In this document: positions 19,374-30,408 of the stretch, one piece after another
Layout of the letters: the number at the start of each line of letters is the position of its first letter
Position numbering within the stretch: the first letter of the stretch is position 1
Origin: Tilletia caries
Taxonomy: Eukaryota > Basidiomycota > Exobasidiomycetes > Tilletiales > Tilletiaceae
Assembly: GCA_032718865.1 (NCBI GenBank)
Contig: JALUTQ010000032.1
Span: 372,001 to 436,000 of the forward strand
Length of the DNA: 64,000 nt
Direction: 5' to 3'
The notes under the pieces: generated by a model
What the model was told of the DNA's origin: nothing
The model's database searches: none
Seen by the model: only the letters and a program-made list of their open reading frames with translations
Position numbers and translations under genes: made by a program

Positions 19374-21065
19374 TCATCGTCCTCCTCTGCGAGCCTGCTG
19401 TCTCTGACCTCTCCTTGCTGCCGCCCTGGCCGCCTTCTCCGCTAGCCAATCCTGGTACTCCTGTTCCGTCCTGTCATGCAGCCTCGACTGCTCGGTGATG
19501 TCCTCGAACTGCCAGTCTCGTGCCGCGAACAGTGCCTGATGCAGCTGCTCTCGCAACTGCTTCCCTCCTTGCTTCCGCTCCGTGTCCAGCTGATGCTGAC
19601 TCTTGTCCTTGTTGCGAACGTTGTCGGCCGCAACCTTTGCTTGGTATGACTGGACTCTCCTGGTCCACGTCATCCGTTCCACCTCGTCTTGCTCCGGACT
19701 GGATCGCTGCAGTCGGTCCCATGCCCGTGCCGCCCTCCGAGAGAGAGCGGTAAGGTCGAGAAAGACACGACGCTCCTCGGGGCCGTCCCATCTCAATGCG
19801 AGGTTGTGCGCCACCAGGGCCGCCACCATCGTTGTCGTCAGCCGTTCGTGATCGTCCTCGTCCCGCACATAGAGCCGAAGACCTCGAAGGCACTGAAAGC
19901 GACCTTTGAGGTATCCAAAGCCATGCTCTGACCGCACCCGGACGTTGCTGACGGCACGATTGAATCTTCGGAAGTCTCGAGACTTGGAGCCGACGACATG
20001 ATCGTAGGGTCCACATGTGAAGTCCGACAGCCCATACCCGCCGTCCGTCCATACGAACTCGCCTTCCTCCAGATACACGCCCGGCCGCTTGACGACGTCA
20101 CTGGCCGCGAAAGCGCGAGAGTCTTGAGTCGATCCCTTGTACCCTACGACGTAGTCGACCGTCCGCAATGTAACTGGGAGAACGACCAGCTGGATGTTGA
20201 GAGAGTACTGGCCCTTCCGATCCCAGTATTCGCGGGAGAACGCGTTCTTGCCTGTCTGAAACGCGAGCGGTATGAGTGAGCCGTCCACCATAGAGTAGCC
20301 TCCGCTGAACTCGACGCACCCAGAATTCTCGGCGAACCATGCCTTGGCGAGCTCCTTCTCCTCTTCCGACGCCCAGCAGAGCACCTGATCGCGCATGTCG
20401 TAGAGGGCCTTGCAGATTGCCGCTGTGTACTTGATGACCGAACCTTCTGCGCACCCGCAGACAAACGAAACGTCCACTACTCCTCCACCGTTGCCTGATC
20501 GCCCGAGCCTGTAGAAGGCCACCGCAGCTTGCTCCTCGGGAGATGCGCCGGGTCGCCGTGGATCGGATACGCTGAAGCCGTCGTGAGCAGCGATGACCTC
20601 GACGATGGCATCGAACGCATCTGGTGTCATACGGACAAGGTGTCGATAGAACGCCGCGTCGCCGATCGTGTTGGAGTCCTTGAGCCGTCGAAGCCGATCT
20701 ACAAGGCGCTCCATGCCTCTTGGAGTGCGCCGTTCATGTAGAACGCGTTGAGATTCGAGTTGCCGCATGATGCCTTGAACCATCTCGTATTGATCAAGGG
20801 TGGAGCTGCTGCTGAAGCTCATGGATGATCCACTGCTGCTGACGCTGCTGATGCTCATAGATTGCAGGTCAATGTCGCTGCTACTGTTGCTGCCATCTGG
20901 ACTGCTGACGGTGTCCAGGTCGCCCGAAGAGGAGGAGCTGGCCGCATCTGATTGCCATACGTCGTCTTCTTGTTCCCAGATTGCGGCTCGGTTTTCCAAA
21001 AACGCACGAAGCAGAGTAGCGCGAGTCTCACGCAGAGACTGCTGACGAGCTGAGAGGCGAGGCAT
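19374..21065 (-). CDS. PIF/Harbinger DDE_Tnp_4 transposase (element 2)
   Basis: 563 residues from the ATG at 21065; the frame is open upstream to 21248 but that extension crosses towards the terminus and lacks domain content. N-terminus is Ser/Asp-rich. The HTH-like region PEEQAAVAFYRLGRSGNGGG precedes the catalytic core: SMVDGSLIPLAF (first Asp), GYKGSTQDSRAF, VWTDGGYGLSDF (second Asp) and VRSEHGFGYLKGRFQCLRGL (Glu). All catalytic residues are in place and no frameshift is seen. The C-terminus is Arg/Gln-rich and probably coiled coil. It cuts and rejoins DNA at the element ends in the nucleus. Confidence 0.92.
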   Translation of the reverse strand: MPRLSARQQSLRETRATLLRAFLENRAAIWEQEDDVWQSDAASSSSSGDLDTVSSPDGSNSSSDIDLQSMSISSVSSSGSSMSFSSSSTLDQYEMVQGIMRQLESQRVLHERRTPRGMERLVDRLRRLKDSNTIGDAAFYRHLVRMTPDAFDAIVEVIAAHDGFSVSDPRRPGASPEEQAAVAFYRLGRSGNGGGVVDVSFVCGCAEGSVIKYTAAICKALYDMRDQVLCWASEEEKELAKAWFAENSGCVEFSGGYSMVDGSLIPLAFQTGKNAFSREYWDRKGQYSLNIQLVVLPVTLRTVDYVVGYKGSTQDSRAFAASDVVKRPGVYLEEGEFVWTDGGYGLSDFTCGPYDHVVGSKSRDFRRFNRAVSNVRVRSEHGFGYLKGRFQCLRGLRLYVRDEDDHERLTTTMVAALVAHNLALRWDGPEERRVFLDLTALSRRAARAWDRLQRSSPEQDEVERMTWTRRVQSYQAKVAADNVRNKDKSQHQLDTERKQGGKQLREQLHQALFAARDWQFEDITEQSRLHDRTEQEYQDWLAEKAARAAARRGQRQQARRGGR

Positions 21066-21491
21066 GCTGAAAGGACTTGATGAACGTATATGAAGACGTA
21101 GGCCGCACCCATCAAGGAGTTGAGGAGACCAGGGATAATTTCCTCGAGTAGAATGTACGGGTGCACCGTGCACGGGACACAACCATGTGGTGAACCGCGA
21201 ATTCCGGTGCATCGGGTCAACTGAATGTAATTGCATCTGTAGAATCATGTGGAGTGCTTTCGCCGGTGGACTTCAAAATTTGCCCCGTAAGTACTTTTAC
21301 TTCAACGGCAACGGTCACCCACGAAATGCCCTACTAGAGAGCCGCATACTGGACAATCTTTAAAATTTGACTGTAAAATTCCGTAGTGCCTTCCTGAGAC
21401 GGAGACCTCATCAAAATCTTGAAAGAATTTGAGCAACACGAGCAACGAGCAACGTCCAAGCATATTGGCTGTGAACTCTCTTACAAACGAC

Positions 21492-23276
21492 ATGGCACTC
21501 GCAGACGCTCAGCACAGCCAAAGCGCGCCTTCCGGGGCTTTCGATCCCTTCCCAACCTTTTCGTACTCAGGCCCTCTCCGGCCAGCCTACCCACTTTCTC
21601 CCCGGCCACCGATCCCAGCCCATATCCGCCGTCCGAACTATGCGCGTGAAGAAGCGGTGCGTCCTCGTGTCTTTGGTCTTTTCCCCCTGGATCTCGGTTA
21701 TTGGATGTCCAGGGCGGCGTTCTGGTGGGAGGTATGCTCTGGCTCTCCCCCCTGGGCGGCACCTTGAAGCACCAGTATTTCCCGCGTGTGCGATATCTGC
21801 GATGCTGAAGCTAGCTCTGTTACGAATGTTTCTTCTTTGCAGCTATTCAGCTCACGAACCATCAGAATCAACACAGCTGCGGACCAGGAGGGCGTGCGCA
21901 AGGCGGCAATTGTGAGTGAGGGTGTGTTCAGCTACGTTTGCACAGCGCGTTGCTGAACCAGTGTATATTTGTGCATCACAGCTCGGCAGAGAGGTGCTGA
22001 TGGCAGTAGCTGCTGCTGCAAAACCAGGAGTCACAACCGATGAGCTCGACAAGATCTGCTTTGAGGAAGCCATCAAGCGCGACACCTATCCTTCACCACT
22101 TGGCTACCACGGTTACCCCAAATCGGTCTGCACGTGCGCATCACTGCTCTTCGTCAATGGTGTCGAGGGTTCCGGTGCTGACGATTTCGTCTGCTGATGG
22201 CTTGCTATTTGCAGATCTGTGAACGAAGTCATCTGCCACGGCATCCCAGATCAGAGACCGCTCGAGGACGGAGATGTTCTGAATATTGGTGAGCTATAGT
22301 TGGCTGGTGTCTTCCGACTTCCGTGTGCTCACTCCTGTAATCCTTTTCCTTGGCTGTGCGCAGATGTGACTTTATATCACCATGGTGCGCGCCGACTTCG
22401 CGTTTCTCTAGCGCTGGAAATGCATTCGCACTCACACCTTTTCTGACTGGCTGTCACTCCGCAGGTTACCATGGGGACTTGTACGTTTCACGTTGGAGGA
22501 ACTGGATACAGCAGCTATGGTCTTAACGGATATCTTCCTTTTTTTTCTAGAAATGGGACGTTCCCGATCGGTCCCAAGGCAGAGAACGACGAGGACAAGA
22601 TGCGACTAATCCGAACAGCTCGGTGAGTTCCTGCGGTCAAAGGTCCTAAGACTCAGTGGTACTGATTTTCCCCGTCCTCGCAGAGGATGCCTCGACGCTG
22701 CCATCGCCATTTGCGGACCAGGCGTGCCCTACGCGGAGATCGGAAAAGTGATCCAGCCTCTGGCGGAGTCGCGAGGATGCGCCGTGGTCAAGAATTACAC
22801 CGGGCACGGCATTGGTCGCTTCTTCCATGGAGCACCTACTGTGTTCCATCACAAGACGAAGAAGGCGTGGGGGACTATGCAGCCTGGACATGTGAGTTGC
22901 GGAGGCAGTCGTGTCGTGGATGTTGTTTCTTCTGACTTTTTTTACGCTCTTGGCTCGTGTTCACTTTCAGATTTTCACGTGAGTATCCTCTGAAGACCTG
23001 TCGCGTCTCCCAAACTTGAGAAAGTAAGCGGATAAGCTGATTGCAGTCAATTTCCCTTCCAACAGAATCGAGCCAATGGTGAACTTGGGCTCAAATTGGA
23101 AAGATCTGTCATGGCCGGATGACTGGACGGTATCGACAGTCGATGGGGCTCACTCTGCGGCGGTTGAGGAGACACTTCTCATCACAGAGCACGGAGTGGA
23201 GATCATGACTGCGGAAGGCGGGCCCAAGGTGCTGGACACGAGAGAGGAGCGGAAGAGGCGTGGTCTTCTGGATTGA
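21492..23276 (+). CDS. MAP1: Methionine aminopeptidase type 1
   Basis: Removes initiator methionine co-translationally; M24 metallopeptidase. Ten exons join in phase to 331 residues: 21492..21656, 21843..21911, 21982..22133, 22215..22288, 22364..22384, 22465..22480, 22551..22622, 22684..22891, 22971..22978, 23066..23276. Metal ligands are all present: Asp in NIDVTLYH, Asp in YHGDLNGTF, His in [13 protein letters not shown], Glu in IFTIEPM and Glu in [12 protein letters not shown]. The N-terminus has the type-1 linker ([20 protein letters not shown]) but not the Cys/His zinc-finger region of cytosolic yeast Map1; an extra 5' exon cannot be excluded. Exons of 16 nt and 8 nt are notable. Convergent with CAF1. 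Confidence 0.92.
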
Positions 23277-23726
23277 TCCTGTCCTGGGTTATGTCTGCTT
23301 GCCTTCTTCATACGTCGACAGCTTCGATCAAGTCCAGGTCGCAGAGTGCGCAATCTGCTCTTGCTTTTTGCTTCTGTTTGGCTCGTGCACAGTGGCTGTT
23401 GAATCTCCGTGAGTCGGCGGAGCAGGAATACAGGCAGCGGTAGACTCGAGACGAGGCGACGCAGACGAACGACGAGCTTGAGAGCTTTGTGGCATAACTG
23501 AGGATTGAAAAGGGAAAGGAAGAAAAGCGGAAGAAAGTGAATTGACCTGGAGCAAATGAGAGTCGTCAGCTCTGCCCAGAAGTGTAGGCGGGCCGAGGGG
23601 CGAGGACAAAGGGTGAGTATTGCTGCAATTATGCTTGAAGATGACTGGTTTGGTATCTATACATCAGATTGACAAGGATGGGAGAGAATGTGCCAGGAAA
23701 AGGGAGCGCCGGGGCTGGTGCCTTGC
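23277..23726. other. Convergent 3' intergenic region
   Basis: Contains only the 3' ends of the MAP1 and CAF1 transcripts; nothing else is recognised. Confidence 0.5.
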
Positions 23727-24783
23727 TCATGAGTTCATGTGCGCGCTGTTGAAGTGTACTGCGCCGGCGGTGAGAGCGGCGAGAGAGTTGTGATGATGGC
23801 CGTTGGGTCCGTTTCCGCCGCCAGACAGGGCCGCGACTGCACTGGCGTGCTGAGCATTACTGACGCTGAATCCGTAGAGACAGCCAAGGTACTTGCGGTC
23901 GTCGATCTCGTCGTTGAAGTACTTTGCGCGCATCTTGAAGAATGTGGTCGCTGTGAGGAGCGAGTCGCTGCCGGCCTGATGTTGCTGGCCTATTCTGCTG
24001 ACCTGGAGGTCGTCGGCGACGTCTTGAAGTCCACCTTTGAGAGACTTACATGAGCGCATGAGGAACTTGATGTCGTATATGCAAGGGAAGTAGACGCGGA
24101 GGAGAGCAAAGAAGTCGGCTTCTTGTGGTGGGAGGGGGCATGCAGTGACTACTTTTAGCAGATACCCGAAGTCGTACGCGCTGAATCAAAAGAAATCATC
24201 AGGTCAATGAACACAGCGCTATTCGGATTCAGCGGATGGATTAGGAGCTCACCTGTGGAAGCTGACCCATTTGACATCGTCGAACAGGACCAAGCCTGAT
24301 GTGATCATGAGCTCGCCAAAGTGCTCGATGTCGATGCCTATCCGCTCATGTCTCTCGAAGTCGAGGCCTGCTTTGGTGAGGAGATCGAGAGAGTCTGGTG
24401 CGCACATGTCGTCGCTGTGAAGAGAAGGCGCACGAGAGGGCGTTGAGTATGGAAGAAGGGGATAAGCAGAGACGAAGATTGGACGAAACTCACTTGATGC
24501 TGAATCGGAAGTTGAACTGCCATGTGCACACGCCAGGGGCGAGATTGCCGTGCTCGTCGCAGAGGGTGACGCCGAGCTGGATGAGTTTGAGGAGGTCTAC
24601 GTTGCAGCGGAGAGTCTGGTAGTGATAGTCGGACGAGCCCTTGAAGGTGCCGATGGGTCTTGCGACGATGCCGGGGAACTCGGTGTCCATGGCGACGTAC
24701 GGGTGGTGGGAGATGGCCTCGCGCAGGGCCGCCATTTCATGCTCCAGGTTGTCGGCCCACACATCGCAGATCCGCGCTGTCAT
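23727..24783 (-). CDS. CAF1: CCR4-NOT deadenylase subunit CAF1/POP2
   Basis: Poly(A) exoribonuclease of the DEDD family that shortens mRNA tails within the CCR4-NOT complex. Exons 24494..24783, 24253..24414 and 23727..24180 give 301 residues. Active-site residues: Asp and Glu in VAMDTEFPG (~res 33), Asp in the [10 protein letters not shown] block (~154) and Asp in [10 protein letters not shown] (~227); the CAF1 hallmarks [11 protein letters not shown] and [16 protein letters not shown] are clear. The C-terminus is a Gly/Asn/His/Ala-rich tail beyond the usual fold. The start was set at MTARICDVW because the upstream open sequence has no family similarity. Divergent from RPN10. Confidence 0.95.
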
Positions 24784-25081
24784 CGAGTTCTTCGGTTCTA
24801 TGTATGTATGTATGCGGATGATGCGGATGTCGGGCCAGTCAGTCAGCGATGGGCAGCAGTCAGTCAGTGGACAGCGAGGGTGGACGAGGTGCCAGTCAGT
24901 CCAAAGCGAGTCACGTGATTGTTGACTGAAAACGCTCCGAGCTAATAAGGTGGCCGCGCTCAAGCCTTTCCACAAACGCGTCAGCCAGGCAGAGAGACAG
25001 CAGCAGCAGCGGCCATCTCTCACACTCGCACTCGCACAACAACACCAACAACATCCGCACAGACTAACCTTGCTGCCCAAC
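24784..25081. promoter_or_regulatory. Shared divergent promoter of CAF1 and RPN10
   Basis: The two start codons are only 298 bp apart on opposite strands, so both genes must be driven from this interval. It holds a CACGTG-type motif (TCACGTGA at about 24911-24918) and a CAGCAGCAGC run in the RPN10 leader. Confidence 0.6.
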
Positions 25082-26477
25082 ATGGTGCTCGAAGCTACAA
25101 TGCTCGTGTGAGTCGCTGATATCCACAGCGCTCGTGTTCTTGTTCCTGCGGTACTGACCTTGTTTCTTTCCCCGCGCCGCATGCCTTTGCGCTCCGCAGT
25201 CTCGACAACTCGGAGTGGATGCGCAACGGAGACTATACTCCCTCCAGGTGGGAGGCTCAGACCGACGCAGTCAACATGCTCTTTGACGCAAAGACCAATT
25301 CCAATCCGGAAAACGTGGTCGGACTCATGACCATGGCAGGCAAGAGGTATGTCCCAGCATACACCTGGTTTAATGTCCGTACTGCACCGGCTAATCGCTT
25401 TCTCCTATCGCTGCACACCCTCGCTCGTCTGATACCAGCCCCGAGGTCCTTGTCACGCTCACCCAGGACGTTGGCAAGATCTTGACCGCACTCCACTCTT
25501 CCAAGATTGCCGGCACCTCCAACCTCGGAACAGGTATCAACATTGCTCAGCTCGCGCTCAAGCATCGTCAGAACAAGAACCAGCGCCAAAGAATCATCGC
25601 CTTCGTCGGTTCACCCTTGGAAAACGAGTCGGATTCAGATCTGATCAAGCTCGGCAAGAAGCTCAAGAAGAACAATGTTGCTGTCGACATCATTAACTTT
25701 GGCGAAGATGAGACGAACGAGGACAAGCTCGCCAAGTTTGTTGAGGCGGTCAACAGCGGAGACAACAGGTGAGCGCTCGTCTTCTCTCGTCAATTATTTG
25801 CGACCAATCTTTACTGAACTTACATCATATTGTCTCTCACGAAGTCATCTGCTCAACATACCTGCCGGATCCCAACTGCTGTCGGACATCATCCTCAGTT
25901 CGTCTTTGCTCTATGAGGAAGGCGAGGGCGGCGGCGGCGCAGGACCGAGCGCGCGCTCCGGTGGTGGTGAAGGTAACTTTGAATTCGGCGTCGATCCCAG
26001 CATGGACCCCGAGCTCGCCATGGTCAGTCTTGCACCACATTCTCTCTCATGTGCTTTGACATGCCCCCTTTGCTTACCAAAGTCTTTCATTGCTCACTTC
26101 TCGCTCTTTAGGCATTGCGCATGTCCCTCGAGGAGGAACAGGCAAGGCAACGCGCAACCGAATCGGGCGGCGCCGGTGCCGCGTCCAGCTCACTCGCCAC
26201 AGTACCAGAAGGCACCGACCCAGCAGGCGCTGAAGCCACAACCGCATCCACAGCAGCACCAGCAGTAGCAAAAGCAGAGCCGGGATCAGAGGCATCAGCG
26301 TCGCATGTCGATGACGTCGAAATGAGCACGGCAGACGACGGTGCTGCCACTGGCGACGCTCTTGAGGAGGACGACGAAGATATCGACGAGGAAGAGGCTA
26401 TCAATCGGGCCATCCAGCTCAGTCTCGGCACGGGGCAGGGCGGTGGTGACGAGCAGACGGACGCTTCTCAGAAGTGA
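25082..26477 (+). CDS. RPN10: 26S proteasome regulatory subunit RPN10
   Basis: Ubiquitin-chain receptor of the 19S particle. Exons 25082..25107, 25200..25346, 25439..25768, 25845..26022, 26112..26477 join to 348 residues. An N-terminal von Willebrand A domain ([20 protein letters not shown] ... [17 protein letters not shown]) is followed by an acidic Gly-rich linker and a ubiquitin-interacting motif [19 protein letters not shown]. The C-terminus is long, acidic ([20 protein letters not shown]) and contains a second UIM-like helix [12 protein letters not shown] broken partial copy of exons 2-3 lies at 32864-33381, across the pheromone receptor. Confidence 0.95.
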
Positions 26478-28681
26478 TGTTGTAAACTGATCAAGTCGCG
26501 ACTACTGTTACTCTGCCCATTCAACCCGATTCAGCCAATTCCTTTCAGCATCACTCACAAGCAAGTGTGGCCGTGCTCCGGACGTCGCTTCTCATCTTAC
26601 GGTTCACATGGGCAATGGCGGATGCTAGACATCAATAACACTTCCCTGTGAAGTATGAAATGGCTTGGCAACGGTTGTGAGAAACAGAGGCGCCAGATGG
26701 ACAGCGCAGCATAAGCAAGGGCTAATCCCAGGTTGTGGTCAGGATTCAGGAAGCGTAAGGGCGTGTTAGGGCTACCCTCGTTCAATGGCATCGGGAGCAT
26801 CGCAGGCAGACTGACATCGACGATTGAAGAACGCCATACCTCCTTCCGCGCGCTCGAAGCTGAACTTCTTCCCAAGACCCGTGCACCCTTTTGTCCCACT
26901 GTCTATAGACCATCAAGAAGCCCGCAACTATTCGACGGACCGTCCCACAGATGAAGACAACGAATGGATGCGCCACTTCTTGGGGGAGAATCGTGCAGCT
27001 GCGGGGCTGAGCGATCACTTGTTCTCCTCTTACAAAGCTCCTTGCGCCTTGCGCCTTGCGCCTTACGCCTTACGCCTCACGTCTGTCTCAAGCCTCGCCG
27101 CCTCACCGTCCATGCGGCAGGCCCCGTGAGCAACGAAGTACATATCAGCGTGCCAACTGCCAGCGGACCGGATGCAGATGGCGTCACCGAGGCTTGAGTC
27201 CCAATTCGTACCAAGGCGCAAGGATGCAATATACGCAGTGCAGAATTCCAGGCCCCATATAGCGCAGGTCTACGTCGACAAACGACAGGGAACTCGAGGC
27301 GGTATGTGTGACTCTCAAGGCGGTCGACACCGTCCGAGCGCTGCGCAGCCTGTGAACCACGCATGAAATCAGTAGGTTCGGATTACTCATCTCCATCACG
27401 TGTGGGGTACGCTACATACATGATGCATGATGGTCGCCACTCGCTGGCTGTTGCTCCGCGCCATGCAGCATGGCGCAGTACTCTGCATCATGCATCACGG
27501 CTGTCCCTCGCTGGCACAGCAAGTTCGAGACTGATAAGAGCCATAATGTAGAATATTACTTATTAGAAAGAATTCAGCGCTGGTCTCTACCTATGTAGTT
27601 TAGGTGGGAACGAGATAAATACATAGCTTCGATGCCATCCTCGTTTCGGACGTACATTGTGGTACGTGGTATCTCTAGTCTGGGCGTGAGGGGCGAGGTA
27701 AAGTAAAGCCCGCGGGAGGTGCGACCGTGCGAGTGGGACCAAGAAGTAGAACGCTGTTCAGAAGTGCCTACTAGTTTCTGCCCAGGTCTCTCCCTCCCTT
27801 CCCTCTCATCTAGTCCTTGTCACTGTGGCCAAGTGGTCACGCAAATGGCGCGATGGCGGGTTATTCGGCGCCTGGCGCGGACGGGGCGAAGCGAGGCTCC
27901 GTGCGTGAGTCGTGTGTAAAACCTGGGACGCTCGAGCGGGGACCGGTCAAGGTCGGCTAGGATGGGAGCACGTCCGCGTTCCACGTGAGGCGAACAGCGC
28001 GAAAGGGCGGAAAGGGAGACGACCTGCTGGAAACTTCGTGCTTTGTTTGGTTCTATCTTGCTCTTTGGTTCGTCTTTCCTTTGTTTGTTTGTTCAGTTCC
28101 CTTGTTCGATGATTTGTTTGTTGCCGTAATTTAGTGCAGTTTCACACGCTTCGCACACATGTTACGTAATCCATGAGCAACTACTATTCCTTTGTGTCAA
28201 CCTTTTGTGTCAACGCCCTACATGTAATGCAGCACCCTTCTTGCTGGCCAAGGCGCCAACCATATATAGTCCATAACGCATCATTAATCATTACCGGCCT
28301 GCAAGAGCCTTCGGAGTCACCGTGAACAGGACATTACCCTATGGACACACATACGTATGGTAGACATGTGGGTGAAGCGGGATGGAAACCCGCACGCCCA
28401 TGATACGTGAGCCTTCCTTCCCTTCTCGGCGTTATGCCTGGTACATAGCGCCTCAGCACTAATTGATTTCAATGTGGCTTCAGCAGAGAGAGTTCGATAG
28501 AAGGCTGAGCGCTGAGCGCGCTGAGCGGCTGAGGAGGGTCTCACCAAAGATCTTCTGAGAACAAGGGTACGGGTTGGCGAATGTCCATCTGCATGCTAGA
28601 ATTTTTACAGTGCCTCGATGGATGTTTATCTATCCGGCGGCTGGTGCTAATCGCTGATCGCTGATCTCCAATCGCTATAAT
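26478..28681. other. Long intergenic stretch bordering the mating region
   Basis: No supported gene in 2.2 kb. Seen: a GCGCCTTGCGCCTTACGCCT-type short tandem at 27040-27080, and an imperfect palindromic patch at ~27415-27510 (CATGATGCATGATGG ... CTGCATCATGCATCACGG). Long gene-free sequence between housekeeping genes is unusual compared with the compact 40-55 kb part. Confidence 0.5.
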
Positions 28682-29332
28682 CACTGCTACCATGGGGGTT
28701 GTTTTAAGGGGTGTAAAGCGCTTCGTAATAATTTGTTTTACAGTGATTTTACGGTTCTCTCAAAACATCCCTGTTGTGGAGGAGTTTTAAGGGCTCGGCA
28801 GAAACTGCAGCGTTTTACGTGGTGCGGAATCATGTCTGAAAACAATGACGTATTGGACCCCCTGGAGGTTGTTCTACGGCTGCTAGAACCGAAGACAAGA
28901 TAGACTTTCAGTTTCTCTAATTAGAATGGGTCTGCTCGGTGGTCTCAGAGTCTCTGCCCTGTATCTCAAAAGGTTCACAGCTGCTTCCACACTCAATTGA
29001 TGCTGCTCTCTGAAGACAGAAACCCTCGATTTACAGAATTGCTACCCGTGGGTGACATGTGGAGGTTGGCTGGGCAAGGCGGGTGGGTGTGGTGAGGGCC
29101 GTGGTGTCGAGCAAGGTGGTGGCGGTGAGGAAGGCGTCTGGAGACGCCTAGTCTCACTTCCCGGGTCGCTGCAGCAGTCACGTGATCACTATGCCTACTG
29201 GGTTTTAACACTATTAGAAAGGTGTTTTAACACCCAAATCAGCGGAACAAAATAGAAAATTTTAACATGGGGTAAACACGTGCGTTCCAGAAGCGCTTTA
29301 CACCCCTTAAAACAACCCCCATGGTAGCAGTG
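28682..29332. mobile_element. 651-bp MITE with ~42-bp perfect terminal inverted repeats
   Basis: Starts CACTGCTACCATGGGGGTTG and ends with its exact reverse complement; the match extends for about 42 bp through GTAAAGCGCTT. AAT flanks both ends (28679-28681 and 29333-29335), a possible 3-bp target duplication. The interior is non-coding and has further GTTTTAAG/CTTTTAA-like pieces. Class uncertain (3-bp duplication would suit PIF/Harbinger). Confidence 0.82.
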
Positions 29333-29424
29333 AATGATCGATGTGCTCGTCAGGCAGGCGTGAGCATGCTGAGGCGCTGAGGCGCTCAGGGGCCTGAGGC
29401 GGTGGGACAGGACATCGGGACATA

Positions 29425-29781
29425 CAGTTAGCTCTCTCTAATCCCATGGACATCGGTGGACAAGTTTTGAGTATGGCTTTGAGAGAGTATGGGATTGGGC
29501 AGAGGAAAAAGCACGTGGCAAGCCAGTCACGTGACCATTTCTGCGGAAATCCAGTCTCGCAACACGGTGCGGCGGGTATCCGGAAACTCCGCAACACCGT
29601 GTTGCGAGGCCTTTCTCTGTCGAAACCATACCGAAATCTCGCCCTCAAGATTATGGGATTGAAGGAGTTATGGGTATGGCTTCAGCCCAAATCCCCATAG
29701 AACCAACCTCGTTCTCCAGAACTTTATGGAATCTCGACAGGATATGGGGTTACAGGGCATGGTATTAGCCAGAGCTAACTG
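29425..29781 (+). mobile_element. 357-bp TA-flanked MITE, copy 1 (left of receptor)
   Basis: Termini CAGTTAGCTCT / AGAGCTAACTG with TA on both sides (29423-29424 and 29782-29783), as in Tc1/mariner-type elements. The interior includes the palindromic GCAACACGGTG ... CACCGTGTTGCG. The same 357-bp sequence occurs inverted at 34356-34712. Confidence 0.88.
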
Positions 29782-29931
29782 TACATACCTTTTGTGGGAC
29801 AAAGACAATTATAAGCCGTGACTGGAGAGCGGCATCGTCCTTTGTTTGGTACGTCAAATCGGTTTGTGTCAGTCATGGAAGGATTTCATAAGCGAAATTG
29901 CATTCCTCATTCGGACTTCGAACAAAGGGAA

Positions 29932-29940
29932 GAAGCGCGG
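29932..29940 (+). promoter_or_regulatory. Pheromone response element match upstream of receptor
   Basis: Exact ACAAAGGGA, the site bound by the HMG-box factor Prf1 in Ustilago, 469 bp upstream of the receptor start. A close variant, ACAAAGGAG, is at 30138-30146. A function here is inferred from the smut system. Confidence 0.55.
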
Positions 29941-30408
29941 GCAATTCGGCGGGTCCTTCCACTCGGTAAAACCCAAATCCTTTGTACCAGCATCCAATTC
30001 GCACAACTCTCTTGTTCCCAGCATCCAGCAATTTCCATGTCTCAACCACCAGCCTACGCCCACTCAGAGCGCTCATCGATTGACACAATGGACGTTTGGG
30101 CGACCAGCTCAGATGACAGTCATCTCACTTACGTAGGACAAAGGAGGACGGACGCCGAACGCCACACGCCACACGCCGCACAGTTCACAGAATCTCATCT
30201 CAGGGTTTGCTTCTTTTGTGTGGGTGTGCGCACGGCAAAGTCCAGAGATGAACGCAGCACATACCAGGAATGCCTTTAAAGCCCTCGCTCAGTTCTCCAA
30301 GGTCTAACCTCGCCCCCGTCTGCTCTGTTGACTTTTCTCTTTCGCTTCGACTTCCCCCAACGCTTCCTCACAGTAACCTCGCACACCTCCTTACAGCTCC
30401 TTCTTACG

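Larger units (their letters stand above)
17209..21331. mobile_element. Complete PIF/Harbinger element 2
   Basis: Ends GGGCATTTCG / CGAAATGCCC, with an inner mirrored block AAGTAAAAGTACTT (near 17248 and 21288). Flanks are TACTA at 17204-17208 and 21332-21336. The family usually duplicates 3 bp (TWA), so either this is a 5-bp duplication or a 3-bp CTA with extra TA at one end. It contains convergent Myb/SANT (17697-19067) and DDE transposase (19374-21065) genes, both open, so it looks complete. Its left end is ~30 bp from the target duplication of the RecQ element. Confidence 0.88.

Noticed and set aside
24784..25182. N-terminal extension of CAF1
   Set aside because: Open sequence upstream of MTARICDVW overlaps the RPN10 start region and has no similarity to the deadenylase family.
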